This document shows, in pieces, positions 52,959-61,617 of a DNA stretch of 64,000 nt. Numbering within the stretch: the first letter of the stretch is position 1; every line of letters starts with the position of its first letter. The stretch lies in assembly GCF_024189295.1 (NCBI RefSeq), contig NZ_JAIZEN010000001.1, positions 124,001 through 188,000 of the forward strand, in the 5' to 3' direction. This DNA comes from Halobacillus sp. A1. GTDB taxonomy: Bacteria; Bacillota; Bacilli; Bacillales; Halobacillaceae. The translations under genes were made by a program, and so were the position numbers. The notes below the pieces were generated by a model, which made no database searches, had not been told where the DNA came from, and saw only the letters and a list, made by a program, of their open reading frames with translations.

Positions 52959-53807
52959 ATGAATATTTTATCGGGGACACCCTTTCAGGAAAGCGGAGGT
53001 TGGTCTGAAGGAAGTAAGGAAGCTGAAATTTACCGGTTGATGAATGGATCTTCGCATCCATATTCTTATCGCTACCCGGGTGAATTAAATTTTGAAATGA
53101 CGTTACGCAATAGCATAGTTGAAAGCGCAAAAGCTATGCACCAAAGCGCTGCCTCATTTGCAACATTCGAAACAACACGTGTCAATCCTCAGTATTGGTA
53201 TATGACAGAATTCGGAGGTTTTCGTTTAAGGCCAGGGGCCAGACCATCTGATGCGATCCGCGACATCTTTACCAACGGCTCTTATTATGGTTTCGAGTGT
53301 GCAGGTGCTATGCTCATCATTTATTATGATGCGGTTCTTCGTGTCTTGGGGGAGAGGACGTTCAATCAGTTGTTTCCGGATTTATTCATTTATAGCTGGC
53401 ATGCGGACAGTGATCTTGGTATCCATCCCACGCGCACAATGAATTTTCTTCCGGGAGATGTCGTCTATTTTGAGAATCCTGATTTTGATCTGCGTACGCC
53501 TCATTGGAGGGGGGAAAATGCTGTGGTGCTCGGAGGTGGTCTTTACTTTGGGCATGGAATAGGAATTATGACGGCAGAACAGATGATCCAATCTCTAAAT
53601 TCTACGAGACGCCCCGGTGCTTTTCAATCCGCGTACCTTTCGGATTTAGTAGTTAGACCGTCCTTCTCGTATTTAAGTAATTTTACAACAGGCATACGAA
53701 GCGCATCCATTATGAAACAACAGTCTGTAATCGTTCTTCATAATGAGGTTTCCATTCCACTTCCCCGGTATAGAATGTATCTTACTATGGTTCATTATCA
53801 GGGATAG
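52959..53807 (+). CDS. tgl: Protein-glutamine gamma-glutamyltransferase (spore coat transglutaminase)
   Basis: 282 residues, close to B. subtilis Tgl in length. The catalytic cysteine is Cys114 in YYGFECAGAMLIIYY, with conserved YSWHADSDLGI and the His in FGHGIGIM. It cross-links coat proteins through Gln-Lys isopeptide bonds late in sporulation in the mother cell. AAAGAGGTG precedes the ATG. It shows that the host forms endospores. Confidence 0.93.
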   Translation: MNILSGTPFQESGGWSEGSKEAEIYRLMNGSSHPYSYRYPGELNFEMTLRNSIVESAKAMHQSAASFATFETTRVNPQYWYMTEFGGFRLRPGARPSDAIRDIFTNGSYYGFECAGAMLIIYYDAVLRVLGERTFNQLFPDLFIYSWHADSDLGIHPTRTMNFLPGDVVYFENPDFDLRTPHWRGENAVVLGGGLYFGHGIGIMTAEQMIQSLNSTRRPGAFQSAYLSDLVVRPSFSYLSNFTTGIRSASIMKQQSVIVLHNEVSIPLPRYRMYLTMVHYQG

Positions 53808-53810
53808 TAA

Positions 53811-53846
53811 AATCTCAGGGGGCTGTCTAGACAACCCTCTGAGATT
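53811..53846. terminator. Terminator between convergent genes
   Basis: AATCTCAGGGGG pairs with CCCTCTGAGATT between tgl and the NCS1 permease gene. Confidence 0.75.
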
Positions 53847-53854
53847 CATGATTA

Positions 53855-55231
53855 CTATTTTGCTTGTGCTTCATCTTCATAGGAACGGTGAGAAGATTCT
53901 TCTTCAATCATCGAGTCTGATACATAGCTTTCGTAATGAACCACCCAAAACTTCATTAAGACTACATAGATGATAGCGGACGGTAGGAGTCCGATGAACC
54001 AGGCCAGATCTACATTGATAAAAGAAACGAGCGTCCCCGCCGAAATTGCAATGACAGCGGCCGGGTTCCAGCCTTTAAAAGCAGAAAACAGCTTATCCAT
54101 TTCATATAATTTTTTTACGTGGTAGTTACCTTTGTGGATAACGTAATAATCTACGACCATAACCGCAAATACAGGGCCTAGAAATGCAGACACGACGGTG
54201 ATGAAAGTAGTGAAATAGGCAGCATTCATAATCCACCACGGACATGTGAATACGCCAAGTATGCCGATGATAACGCAAGATTTTTCCCATGAAATCTTAA
54301 AAATGTCCATCGCTACAAAGACCGTAGGAGTAATATTAGCAACCAGGTTCGTCGTAATTTGCGCGAGGGCAATCACGAACAGTACGATAATGCTTGCCAT
54401 GGTATTTGAAATGTATTGGGACATGATATCAACGGGGTTCCAAATCCCTACTGCTGCCGCGCCCAAAATTCCTACTAAAGGAAGCAGGATCATAGGGGGT
54501 ACGATTCCTATAATATGGGACCCTACGAATGTTTTAGGGGAAATTTTCTTAGGGACGTAGCGTGTATAATCAGACACATTCAAAAATAATGCGGAAAATT
54601 GCCCTAGCAGTACAGTCATAGCCAGCCAAAAGGTAATGGACCAGGTGCCTTCAATAGAGGCGGTTTCTTGAAGCTGCAGCCCGAAAGTAGTGAGGAACAG
54701 GAAAATCATGTAGATAACGCCTAGCATGATGATAATTGCACCAACGATTTCAATCCACTTGATCGATTTGATTCCTTTAGCTGAAAGGTAAATTTGTAAA
54801 GCCTGAAAGGCGAAAAACCATACCCATACATTACTGAAACCAGCAAGATCCATGAAGATTTGGTTCAATGCCTGTGCGCCAAGCCACGTTTGCACACCGT
54901 ACCAGAACAGAGCAGGGACCGCCCTTAATAAAGAAGGGAGCTTAGCACCGATCGGTCCAAACGAAGACCGGAGCTGGACGACCATCGGGATTCCGTGTTT
55001 CCAACCTACTCTGCCGTTGAGTGAAAAAAGTAAAGCAGCCAGGATGTTAGCTAAAATCAGCGCGGCGAAAGCCTGAAATAAATTGAGTTCCCCATACGGA
55101 GGAATCATGCTTGATCCAAGCATGAACGATCCGACCATAATAGCATCTCCCCACCACATAGCAATATAAGCTTTTGGTCCGAGGATACGGTGTTGGTCTT
55201 TAGAAATCGGTAATAAACTGACATTATTCAT
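53855..55231 (-). CDS. NCS1 family permease (cytosine/purine/allantoin type)
   Basis: 458 residues with twelve membrane helices, LeuT fold of the nucleobase-cation-symport-1 family. The GPKAYIAMWWGDAIMVGSFMLG opening, PALFWYGVQTWLGAQALNQ and FLNVSDYTRYVPK are typical. It imports a nucleobase, hydantoin, allantoin or vitamin-like compound. AAGGAGG lies before the ATG. It follows the YfcC-type carrier by 61 bp with no terminator, so both may respond to the GlnR/TnrA box upstream. Confidence 0.88.
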   Translation of the reverse strand: MNNVSLLPISKDQHRILGPKAYIAMWWGDAIMVGSFMLGSSMIPPYGELNLFQAFAALILANILAALLFSLNGRVGWKHGIPMVVQLRSSFGPIGAKLPSLLRAVPALFWYGVQTWLGAQALNQIFMDLAGFSNVWVWFFAFQALQIYLSAKGIKSIKWIEIVGAIIIMLGVIYMIFLFLTTFGLQLQETASIEGTWSITFWLAMTVLLGQFSALFLNVSDYTRYVPKKISPKTFVGSHIIGIVPPMILLPLVGILGAAAVGIWNPVDIMSQYISNTMASIIVLFVIALAQITTNLVANITPTVFVAMDIFKISWEKSCVIIGILGVFTCPWWIMNAAYFTTFITVVSAFLGPVFAVMVVDYYVIHKGNYHVKKLYEMDKLFSAFKGWNPAAVIAISAGTLVSFINVDLAWFIGLLPSAIIYVVLMKFWVVHYESYVSDSMIEEESSHRSYEDEAQAK

Positions 55232-55292
55232 TTCATTTCCTCCTTATATGAAAAATCGTATAATTCTGATTTTTATCCATAAAAATTTTGGT

Positions 55293-56759
55293 CTATAAGC
55301 CCGTCCACTGAATAGCTTGAGCGACGACTAGAAAACTTATCGCTGTCAAAACCCACATGCCGAAAAGAGGCAGGTAGAATTTAACCCATGTTTGCCACTT
55401 CACCCCAGCTAAAGCAAGAGTCGCCATGAAATATCCAGATGTAGGAAATAATATGTTACCTAATCCATCACCGAACTGATAAGCAAGAATAGCCGTCTGT
55501 TTCGTAACGCCGATGATTTCAGCAAGGGGTGCCATAATAGGGATTGTTACTAAAGCCTGTCCGCTTCCTGAAGGGACGAGGAAATTGAATGCAAGCTGAA
55601 TACCAAACATCCCGATCGCGCTGAATATCGAAGGGAAATTCCCGACGACTCCACCTAAACCATAAACAATCGTATCCATAATTTGCGCATCCTCCATAAT
55701 AACGGCCACTGTTCGTGCCACTCCGACGATAAAAGCACCGAGTAAGACACTTTTAAATCCTTCATTGAACCCTTCACAAATCTCAGTAGCGGACAAGCCG
55801 GCGATCAAACCGACTACGATGCCCATCATGATGAATAAACCAGCCATCTCTAACATGAACCAGCTATGCTGAAGTACCCCGTAAACAAGAATCCCAAAAA
55901 ATCCAAGGGCGGCTATCGAGGCGGCTTTTTGTCTGCCAGTGGCTTTAAATCGTTTTGTGTGCTGAACACCTTTATACATTTCACGCTTTTCTTGATCATC
56001 TTCGTATGTAAGGCTGAGGGTAGGGTTATGTTTTATCTTTTTGGCATATCTACTTACATATATTGCGCCGATAGCAATAATGATTAGAAATGCCGTAATA
56101 CGAAGTCCGATTCCGCTATATAAGGGAACTCCGGCCAGCTGCTGCCCTAACCCTGTATTGATGGGGTTTAGAAATCCCGCGGTGAACCCTGCTGTCGTTG
56201 CGCATAAAGCGATGGCCACCGCTGTTATGGAGTCGTAACCTAGAGCGATGATGAGAGGGAGAATCACTGGTACATAGACAAGACTCAGTTCCTGGGTGCC
56301 AATCAAGCTGCAGATAACGGCAAAAACAATCATAAGCACAGGAACAACAGCTAGACTTTGGTTAGAAAAAGTCCTTGTAAGTGAATCCACAGCATTTTCA
56401 ATAATTCCAGTTTTTCTTAAAACCATGAACATCCCACCGATAATGAATGTGAAAAACACGATGGTTCCTGCACTTTCGAGTCCTTTAGGAAAAGCCAGCA
56501 TAAAGTCCATTAAGCTCGTGGGGTTGGATTCAACGGTCTGGAATGAGTTTGGATCAATGGTTGTTCTTCCTTCAGGGCCTTCCACTCTGTCGTACGTACC
56601 TGCTGGAACAAAGTAAGTCGTAATAGCAGCTATAGCACTGAAAATAAATAAAATGACGTAAATATGAGGCATTGTAAACCCTCTTTTTGTTGAAGGTGAC
56701 GGCTCAGGTTTGTCCATCTTTGTTGAGTACTCGCTAACAACTGGTTTGTTCATTCCCAT
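55293..56759 (-). CDS. YfcC family carrier
   Basis: 488 residues of the YfcC/C4-dicarboxylate-anaerobic-carrier-like group, about twelve helices with two re-entrant segments. PHIYVILFIFSAIAAITTYFVPAGTY, ATTAGFTAGFLNPINTGLGQQLAG and FLVPSGSGQALVTIPIMAPL are hallmark stretches. Transport of basic amino acids or dipeptide-like compounds has been suggested for relatives. ATG 56759 is chosen for its ten-base spacing from AGGAGG. An exact GlnR/TnrA box lies 44 bp upstream. Confidence 0.85.
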   Translation of the reverse strand: MGMNKPVVSEYSTKMDKPEPSPSTKRGFTMPHIYVILFIFSAIAAITTYFVPAGTYDRVEGPEGRTTIDPNSFQTVESNPTSLMDFMLAFPKGLESAGTIVFFTFIIGGMFMVLRKTGIIENAVDSLTRTFSNQSLAVVPVLMIVFAVICSLIGTQELSLVYVPVILPLIIALGYDSITAVAIALCATTAGFTAGFLNPINTGLGQQLAGVPLYSGIGLRITAFLIIIAIGAIYVSRYAKKIKHNPTLSLTYEDDQEKREMYKGVQHTKRFKATGRQKAASIAALGFFGILVYGVLQHSWFMLEMAGLFIMMGIVVGLIAGLSATEICEGFNEGFKSVLLGAFIVGVARTVAVIMEDAQIMDTIVYGLGGVVGNFPSIFSAIGMFGIQLAFNFLVPSGSGQALVTIPIMAPLAEIIGVTKQTAILAYQFGDGLGNILFPTSGYFMATLALAGVKWQTWVKFYLPLFGMWVLTAISFLVVAQAIQWTGL

Positions 56760-56802
56760 CGTGTTCATTCCTCCTAATGATTTACTTTTAAATAACATAA
56801 TA

Positions 56803-56819
56803 TGTTAGAATTGTTAACA
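56803..56819 (-). promoter_or_regulatory. GlnR/TnrA box upstream of YfcC gene
   Basis: TGTTA-GAATTGT-TAACA matches TGTNAN7TNACA exactly and is almost fully palindromic. It predicts nitrogen control of the carrier and possibly of the following permease. Confidence 0.65.
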
Positions 56820-57165
56820 TTGTATATGAGAAAAATAGGATGGTCATTATGTAGAATGCACATAAATTAGTTGAAAATTTAGATAATAAAACCAATAGTT
56901 GGAATGGAGACCAATGTAGAGGGATTTGCCAATGGGACGCCTGCCATCCAATTAGAAATTTGCATCGTATGACCTAAAGGATTGATGAGGAATTTGGCTG
57001 AGGTTGACATCTTGGTTTATAATTGTTAAGATAAAAGTTAATTATTCATGTTCGTTTACGAATGAAAGCAAAAGTAACTTTAAAGTAACTTTCGTCTGGA
57101 TTGGATTTGCAGAGCATTTATAGTAATACATTGTGGAAGTAGTTCCACGCAGGAGGTAACAATTT
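56820..57165. other. Intergenic region with cold-shock leader
   Basis: Contains no gene. The 150-200 bases before the cold-shock gene include paired CTTTCGTCT-type and AAAGTAACTTTAAAGTAACTTT repeats and probably form the long 5' leader usual for csp mRNAs. Confidence 0.4.
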
Positions 57166-57363
57166 ATGTTACAAGGTAATGTGAAATGGTTTAACGCAGA
57201 AAAAGGTTTCGGTTTTATTGAAGTAGAAGGACAAGACGATGTATTCGTTCACTTTTCTGCAATCCAGGGCGAAGGTTTCAAAACGTTAGAAGAAAACGAA
57301 ACTGTTTCTTTCGAAGTCGTTGAAGGTAACCGTGGGCCACAGGCTGCTAACGTTCAAAAATAA
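57166..57363 (+). CDS. cspD: Cold-shock protein
   Basis: 65-residue OB-fold RNA chaperone. RNP1 KGFGFIEV and RNP2 DVFVHFSAI are intact, and [24 protein letters not shown] is typical of the CspB/CspD group. It binds single-stranded RNA and supports translation at low temperature and in growth transition. AGGAGG precedes the ATG by eight bases. The paralogue letter is a guess within the group. Confidence 0.93.
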   Translation: MLQGNVKWFNAEKGFGFIEVEGQDDVFVHFSAIQGEGFKTLEENETVSFEVVEGNRGPQAANVQK

Positions 57364-57374
57364 TAGTTATTAAT

Positions 57375-57407
57375 AAAAAACCTTCCCCGGCCGGGGAAGG
57401 TTTTTTT
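57375..57407 (+). terminator. Terminator of csp gene
   Basis: AACCTTCCCCGG and its complement form a perfect loopless palindrome flanked by A6 and T7. Confidence 0.92.
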
Positions 57408-57415
57408 ATGCTGTA

Positions 57416-57868
57416 TTATGGATATACGCCAAGCTTTACTAATTTTTTAGATGCAAAATATAATGTGATGAAACCTGCTGCGTACATAAGAAATGTATAA
57501 AAGATATTCCATTTGTCACTGTAGCTTACAATCTCCATAACGATGGATAAGTATTCTAAGCTTGTCATTCCTAATGTGAATACGGTCAATAATAAAAATT
57601 GATTCTTTTTTTTATACGCCAGGAAGTAGGTGAACGAGGCTCCAGCGATCGTAAAAATTCCTAAGTCGAGGAATATTGAATCTAACAGCGAGACTTTTGG
57701 CATTGGATGTACTTCCCACAACCCAAGATGAATCCCAGCCTGGTTACAAGTAACAGCGATCAGTGCCGTAATTGGAGCTGTCGTGAAAAAAATTTCTGGA
57801 GCTTTTCTATACATGTATAAACCAAAAATCCAGGGAATGATGAACCCCGCAATGATATTAAACCACAT
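57416..57868 (-). CDS. CBO0543-like membrane protein
   Basis: 150 residues with five predicted membrane helices and few polar loops; resembles small polytopic membrane proteins of the CBO0543 family common in Firmicutes, function unknown. ATG 57868 is preferred over the GTG at 57877 because GAGGTG, the ribosome site, includes that GTG. Convergent with csp. Confidence 0.65.
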   Translation of the reverse strand: MWFNIIAGFIIPWIFGLYMYRKAPEIFFTTAPITALIAVTCNQAGIHLGLWEVHPMPKVSLLDSIFLDLGIFTIAGASFTYFLAYKKKNQFLLLTVFTLGMTSLEYLSIVMEIVSYSDKWNIFYTFLMYAAGFITLYFASKKLVKLGVYP

Positions 57869-58139
57869 TATAATCACCTCTACATAGTATGCTGGTGCTT
57901 TTTGGTTTTTATTCGCTTTTTTTCATGCTTTGTTATTTATAAATTTTTTGATGAAAAACATACGATTAAATTAAAAAAATATCGAAAACATTTAAATAAC
58001 GTATTTCTGAGAAACACCTTCCTCTGTCACCTGCTGTCATTGATCTGATTACTGGAAACGTAGGAAATAATTAATAGTGTTCAAAAACTTCTACTATGTT
58101 ACTTTATAATAGATCAAAAATCAGGGAGGTAGTTTCAAA

Positions 58140-58721
58140 GTGTTAAAGAAAATGTTGACGGTCGGAACGGCAGCTTTATGCCTTCTAGCTTTTTCATTTC
58201 CGACACAAATCTCTGCCGATGAGAATGCACACACCGTCCAAAAGGGCGAATCCATTTATAAAATCGCTGAAAATTATGGGGTTTCTGCAAAGCAAATCCA
58301 AGCGATGAACAATAAGTCTTATGATGAAATTGTTCCTGGTGAGCAGCTGCAACTGCCGGTCACTGCCAATAATTACGAAAAAGATTTGCTCGCTCGTCTT
58401 GTTGAAGCTGAAGCTGAAGGTGAAAGCTACGCAGGGAAAGTCGCTGTTGCTACGGTTGTTTTGAACCGAGTAGAAACTGATCGTTTCCCGGATTCCATTC
58501 ATGGAGTCATTTATGATGGGTATCAGTTCTCGCCGGTACTGAACGGAAGTATCAATGAGCCGGCAAGTCAGGAATCTAAAGATGCTGTCGATGAAGCTCT
58601 TGCATACCAAGGTTTCGACAATGGATCCATCTTTTTCTATAACCCGGATAAAGCACAGAGCAGCTATTTGAGCAATCAGGAAGTTACCACAGAAATCGGC
58701 AATCATGTATTTCTAAGATAA
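58140..58721 (+). CDS. Cell-wall hydrolase: LysM plus SleB-type domain
   Basis: 193 residues: signal peptide (1-26, ending QISADE), one LysM peptidoglycan-binding domain (about 30-73, HTVQKGESIYKIAENYGV), then a Hydrolase_2/SleB-CwlJ domain (about 84-193) with the catalytic Glu in ARLVEAEAEGESYAGKVAVATVVLNR and PVLNGSINEPA. It acts in the wall as a lytic enzyme; SleB relatives degrade spore cortex, YkvT-like ones act in growth. GTG start with GGGAGGT upstream. Confidence 0.9.
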   Translation: MLKKMLTVGTAALCLLAFSFPTQISADENAHTVQKGESIYKIAENYGVSAKQIQAMNNKSYDEIVPGEQLQLPVTANNYEKDLLARLVEAEAEGESYAGKVAVATVVLNRVETDRFPDSIHGVIYDGYQFSPVLNGSINEPASQESKDAVDEALAYQGFDNGSIFFYNPDKAQSSYLSNQEVTTEIGNHVFLR

Positions 58722-58732
58722 AATAGTAAAGA

Positions 58733-58766
58733 AGCAAGCATTCATTACGAGTGCTTGCTTTTTTAT
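58733..58766 (+). terminator. Terminator of hydrolase gene
   Basis: AGCAAGCA pairs with TGCTTGCT followed by T6. Confidence 0.8.
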
Positions 58767-58887
58767 TTGTGTTGGGAAAGAGGGCAAATATCCTTGTTTT
58801 AATAATTTGTGTTAACTATGAAGCGAAGCCGATATAATGAAAATAGAACTGACTACATGATATGAAACTAAATACAGAGGTGCGTAA

Positions 58888-59451
58888 ATGAATATATCTG
58901 AGATGAAGAGCGAACTGGCGATTAAAAGTAAACATGGAATTTCTTTTTTGACAGCAGCAGTAGTCGTATGGCTGATCATTACTGTGGTCTTTTTACTGCC
59001 TATTGAAATTACTCAGAAGAATGTATTTATGCTTTTCACTTCGGGATTAACTTTCCCGCTGTCAATCATTTCATCGAAACTATTTGATGTGGATTGGAAA
59101 GCAGAAAATCTTCCCCTCAGTGTTTTAGGATTATATTTAAATTTGGCACAGCTGATGTATTTTCCTATCATCTTTTTGGTTTTTACTAAATCTGTAGAGG
59201 ATATGGCAGCAGTTTTTGCCATTATTACAGCTGCTCACCTGTTTCCGTATGGTTGGCTGTATGATGCAAAAGCGTATTCTTTTTTTTCGCCTGTGGTGTC
59301 GGTGTTGATCTTTGCTTTATCACTTACACTTTCGATTAATAACTTATGGTTAATCCCCCTTTTGATGTGTGTCGCCCTTCTTGTACTTACTACACTTTTA
59401 TACAGGAGCTATAAGAGGAAATTATATCGTGAAGAAAAAACAGCCGTTTAA
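58888..59451 (+). CDS. DUF7010-like membrane protein
   Basis: 187 residues with six predicted membrane helices. The opening MNISEMKSELAIKSKHGISFLTAA and central AHLFPYGWLYDAKAYSFFSP match a small uncharacterised family of Bacillaceae membrane proteins (DUF7010 from memory). Function unknown. Single gene with a terminator. Confidence 0.6.
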   Translation: MNISEMKSELAIKSKHGISFLTAAVVVWLIITVVFLLPIEITQKNVFMLFTSGLTFPLSIISSKLFDVDWKAENLPLSVLGLYLNLAQLMYFPIIFLVFTKSVEDMAAVFAIITAAHLFPYGWLYDAKAYSFFSPVVSVLIFALSLTLSINNLWLIPLLMCVALLVLTTLLYRSYKRKLYREEKTAV

Positions 59452-59457
59452 CCATCA

Positions 59458-59491
59458 GGGTCGTTCTTAACTATGAACGGCCCTTTTTTCG
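59458..59491 (+). terminator. Terminator
   Basis: GGGTCGTTC pairs with GAACGGCCC (one G-U) followed by T7. Confidence 0.8.
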
Positions 59492-59661
59492 TTGGCTGCT
59501 TAATTCTGGCTTGGGGAACAAGAAACATAGCGACAGGCTAATAAAAATCTTCTTTGGTGTTTGTATAATTTAGAGAACCACTCCTTCTGCCTTCACTACT
59601 CTATATATCGTTAATATAATATAGAGTACTCCCAATGTATTTGATGGAAGGGGGAAGAAGC

Positions 59662-59868
59662 ATGGGAAGACGTTGTTGTAAAAAACAAAAATTAGAAAGA
59701 GAACCATCTGTATATGTGAAATTGGAGAAGGTATGTCCGAAGAAACCAAAGAAAGAAAAAGAAAAATACCCAAAGAAAAAATGCCCAGTTCCTAGAGAAC
59801 TTACGAGAGTTCCTCAGGTATATACAAGGTTAAGACAAAGCTGTTCCACTATATGTGTAGTTGACTGA
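59662..59868 (+). CDS. Small Cys/Lys-rich protein, possibly spore-coat related
   Basis: 68 residues, strongly basic with seven cysteines. Two similar blocks occur: EPSVYVKLEKVCPKKPKK and RVPQVYTRLRQSCSTICV, plus a KKPKKEKEKYPKKK core. Start ATG 59662 is chosen for GGAAGGGGGAAG upstream. The composition resembles small coat or outer-layer spore proteins, but this is inference; no family recognised. The inverted repeat CAGGGAGG/CCTCCCTG just after the stop may end the transcript. Confidence 0.55.
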   Translation: MGRRCCKKQKLEREPSVYVKLEKVCPKKPKKEKEKYPKKKCPVPRELTRVPQVYTRLRQSCSTICVVD

Positions 59869-60037
59869 TTCCAGGGAGGCCTTCCTCCCTGCTATATTAA
59901 CGCTCCTGGTTTTTGGTAGTGTGTTATATCTCACGTGAGGGGGGTGTTCATAACTTTCTTGCTTGATGAAAAGCATGTTTGCTACTGCAACTACATATCC
60001 TACTAATATAAATTAGAAAAGTAGGGAGATGAAAGGG

Positions 60038-60274
60038 ATGGCTTTCACATTCGGTAAAATGGAGCTGATCCATGACTTGCAGCAGGTGTTCGCGAAACAT
60101 AACGTTCAGGCGATTAAAGTGAATCAATTAGGCACTTTATTTTTAGTAGAGCCAGATGGCTCCTTGAAGATAGGAGCGGGTGCGACGATCACTTCCTTTG
60201 AGTTCCAGCCTAATGAAAGAAAAGCAAGCAGGTTTAAATTGATTGATGGAGGGAGTAATAAAGACAGCAAATGA
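60038..60274 (+). CDS. Conserved small hypothetical protein
   Basis: 78 residues, mixed alpha/beta, no signal or membrane helix: an N-terminal helix (MELIHDLQQVFAKHN) then strands QAIKVNQLGTLFLVEPDGSLKIGAGATITSFEF. Start ATG 60038 lies nine bases from AGGGAG; the upstream in-frame ATG at 60029 abuts it. A strong terminator follows. No function assigned. Confidence 0.6.
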   Translation: MAFTFGKMELIHDLQQVFAKHNVQAIKVNQLGTLFLVEPDGSLKIGAGATITSFEFQPNERKASRFKLIDGGSNKDSK

Positions 60275-60293
60275 TAGAAGATCAGCAAGTTAA

Positions 60294-60333
60294 AACAAAG
60301 GTTGTTGGGAGCCGCAACAACCTTTGTTTTTTC
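60294..60333 (+). terminator. Terminator
   Basis: AACAAAGGTTGTTG pairs perfectly with CAACAACCTTTGTT followed by T6. Confidence 0.9.
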
Positions 60334-60343
60334 TGATATAATT

Positions 60344-60369
60344 TTCTAACGTTCTATTTATTGTTAGAA
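60344..60369. promoter_or_regulatory. Inverted repeat in the 300-bp gap before ablB
   Basis: TTCTAAC and GTTAGAA separated by 12 bases; a possible operator. The rest of 60334-60641 holds only a weaker palindrome (TACAT...ATGTA near 60445) and no gene. Confidence 0.35.
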
Positions 60370-60641
60370 CACTGAAGTTATTTAGACATATTCTTGGTTA
60401 TTAAATTTTGCAGGTAGGTAAATCATTCTTACTGTCGAATAACTACATATTTTCCATGTAATGTGGCCCCAATTTAATTCAGGCAGTGTATTTTGAATTT
60501 TTTTACTGATCATCAATCAGGGTGATCTGTTTAAGCCGAGTTCTTTCTCTTGAAATTAAGATAACGCATGGTGCGCAATCATGAAACCTTTTTTCGTTGA
60601 ATACAATAGCCAATGTACCAATTAAGGAAGGATTGTGATTG

Positions 60642-61490
60642 ATGGAATCTGCTCATATTCAAACGGTCTCGTCTTTGCAAAAAAGAGGATATTTTTATGT
60701 GGAACCTGAAAGTAGGAGAATTAAGGTATATAGACTCCCGGAAGATGTTCATTCGTTTATCGGAAAACTTACTAAGTTAGCGGCAAGGAAAAATTGCGAT
60801 AAAATTATTATTTACGTAAGACCACACAGTAAAGAAGAAGCGGCTGTAAAAAAATTGTACTATCAATATGAAGGGGGAATTGAAGGTTTTTTTCGAGGGA
60901 GCGATACAAAAATATATGCTGATTTCCTACAACCGTCCAGGAATGAGCCGGATCCAGCGAATGTAATCGCTCAGGTGAAAGAAATGAACATTAAACCTCA
61001 AGCTAAGGAAGAATCACTTGCTTTAGGGTATAAGATGAAGTGGGCTAAGGAAAAGAATTCGAATGAATTAGCAAACCTTTATCGTAAAGTTTTTTCGAAA
61101 TATCCTACTCCTATTCACGATCCTCACTATTTAGAAAAGCTTTTAAGGGAAGATACTTATTTTTCACTTATTTATAAAGATGAGCAATTAGTAAGTGCTT
61201 GTTCAGCTGATATTTTTTCAAAATTTGAAGCAGCTGAGTTTACGGATTGTGCAACGCTGCCCCCGCACAGAGGGAAAGGTCTTCTCTCCTATCAGTATTT
61301 AAAGCTCGAAGAAAAAATGAGAGAGCTCCGCATTCGAATGATGTTCTCTTATACAAGAGCTAAATCGATGGGAATGAATATCGTAGCAGCTCGCCAGGGA
61401 TTTACATATGGAGGCTGCATGATTAAGAACAGTATGATTGGCTCTGGATTAGAAGATATGAATATTTGGTATAAATCCCTTGGTGGATGA
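60642..61490 (+). CDS. ablB: Beta-lysine N-acetyltransferase
   Basis: 282 residues with a C-terminal GNAT domain; similar to archaeal AblB and B. subtilis YodP, which acetylate beta-lysine at N-epsilon to form the osmolyte N-acetyl-beta-lysine. FTDCATLPPHRGKGLLSYQYLKLEEKMRE carries the acetyl-CoA-binding R/QxxGxG/A-type loop. YSRAKSMGMNIVAARQGF-like ending is canonical. The lysine 2,3-aminomutase gene (ablA) that normally precedes it is absent here. ATG 60642 follows AAGGAAGG. Confidence 0.85.
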   Translation: MESAHIQTVSSLQKRGYFYVEPESRRIKVYRLPEDVHSFIGKLTKLAARKNCDKIIIYVRPHSKEEAAVKKLYYQYEGGIEGFFRGSDTKIYADFLQPSRNEPDPANVIAQVKEMNIKPQAKEESLALGYKMKWAKEKNSNELANLYRKVFSKYPTPIHDPHYLEKLLREDTYFSLIYKDEQLVSACSADIFSKFEAAEFTDCATLPPHRGKGLLSYQYLKLEEKMRELRIRMMFSYTRAKSMGMNIVAARQGFTYGGCMIKNSMIGSGLEDMNIWYKSLGG

Positions 61491-61493
61491 ACC

Positions 61494-61527
61494 ACAGGAC
61501 AGCACTCAGCGGCTGTCCTGTTTTTAC
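61494..61527 (+). terminator. Terminator of ablB
   Basis: ACAGGACAGC pairs with GCTGTCCTGT followed by T5. Read-through into the next gene is possible. Confidence 0.8.
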
Positions 61528-61617
61528 TGTGAAGATAAATTTTGGGTGGGCATAAATACGAGCCAAATGGAGATTCTAACTAAGTGTTGTAAACATTTTA
61601 GGAGCAGGTGAAGATTA

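Noticed and set aside
60344-60450. Riboswitch before ablB
   Set aside because: Only short palindromes are present; no known aptamer core was recognised.
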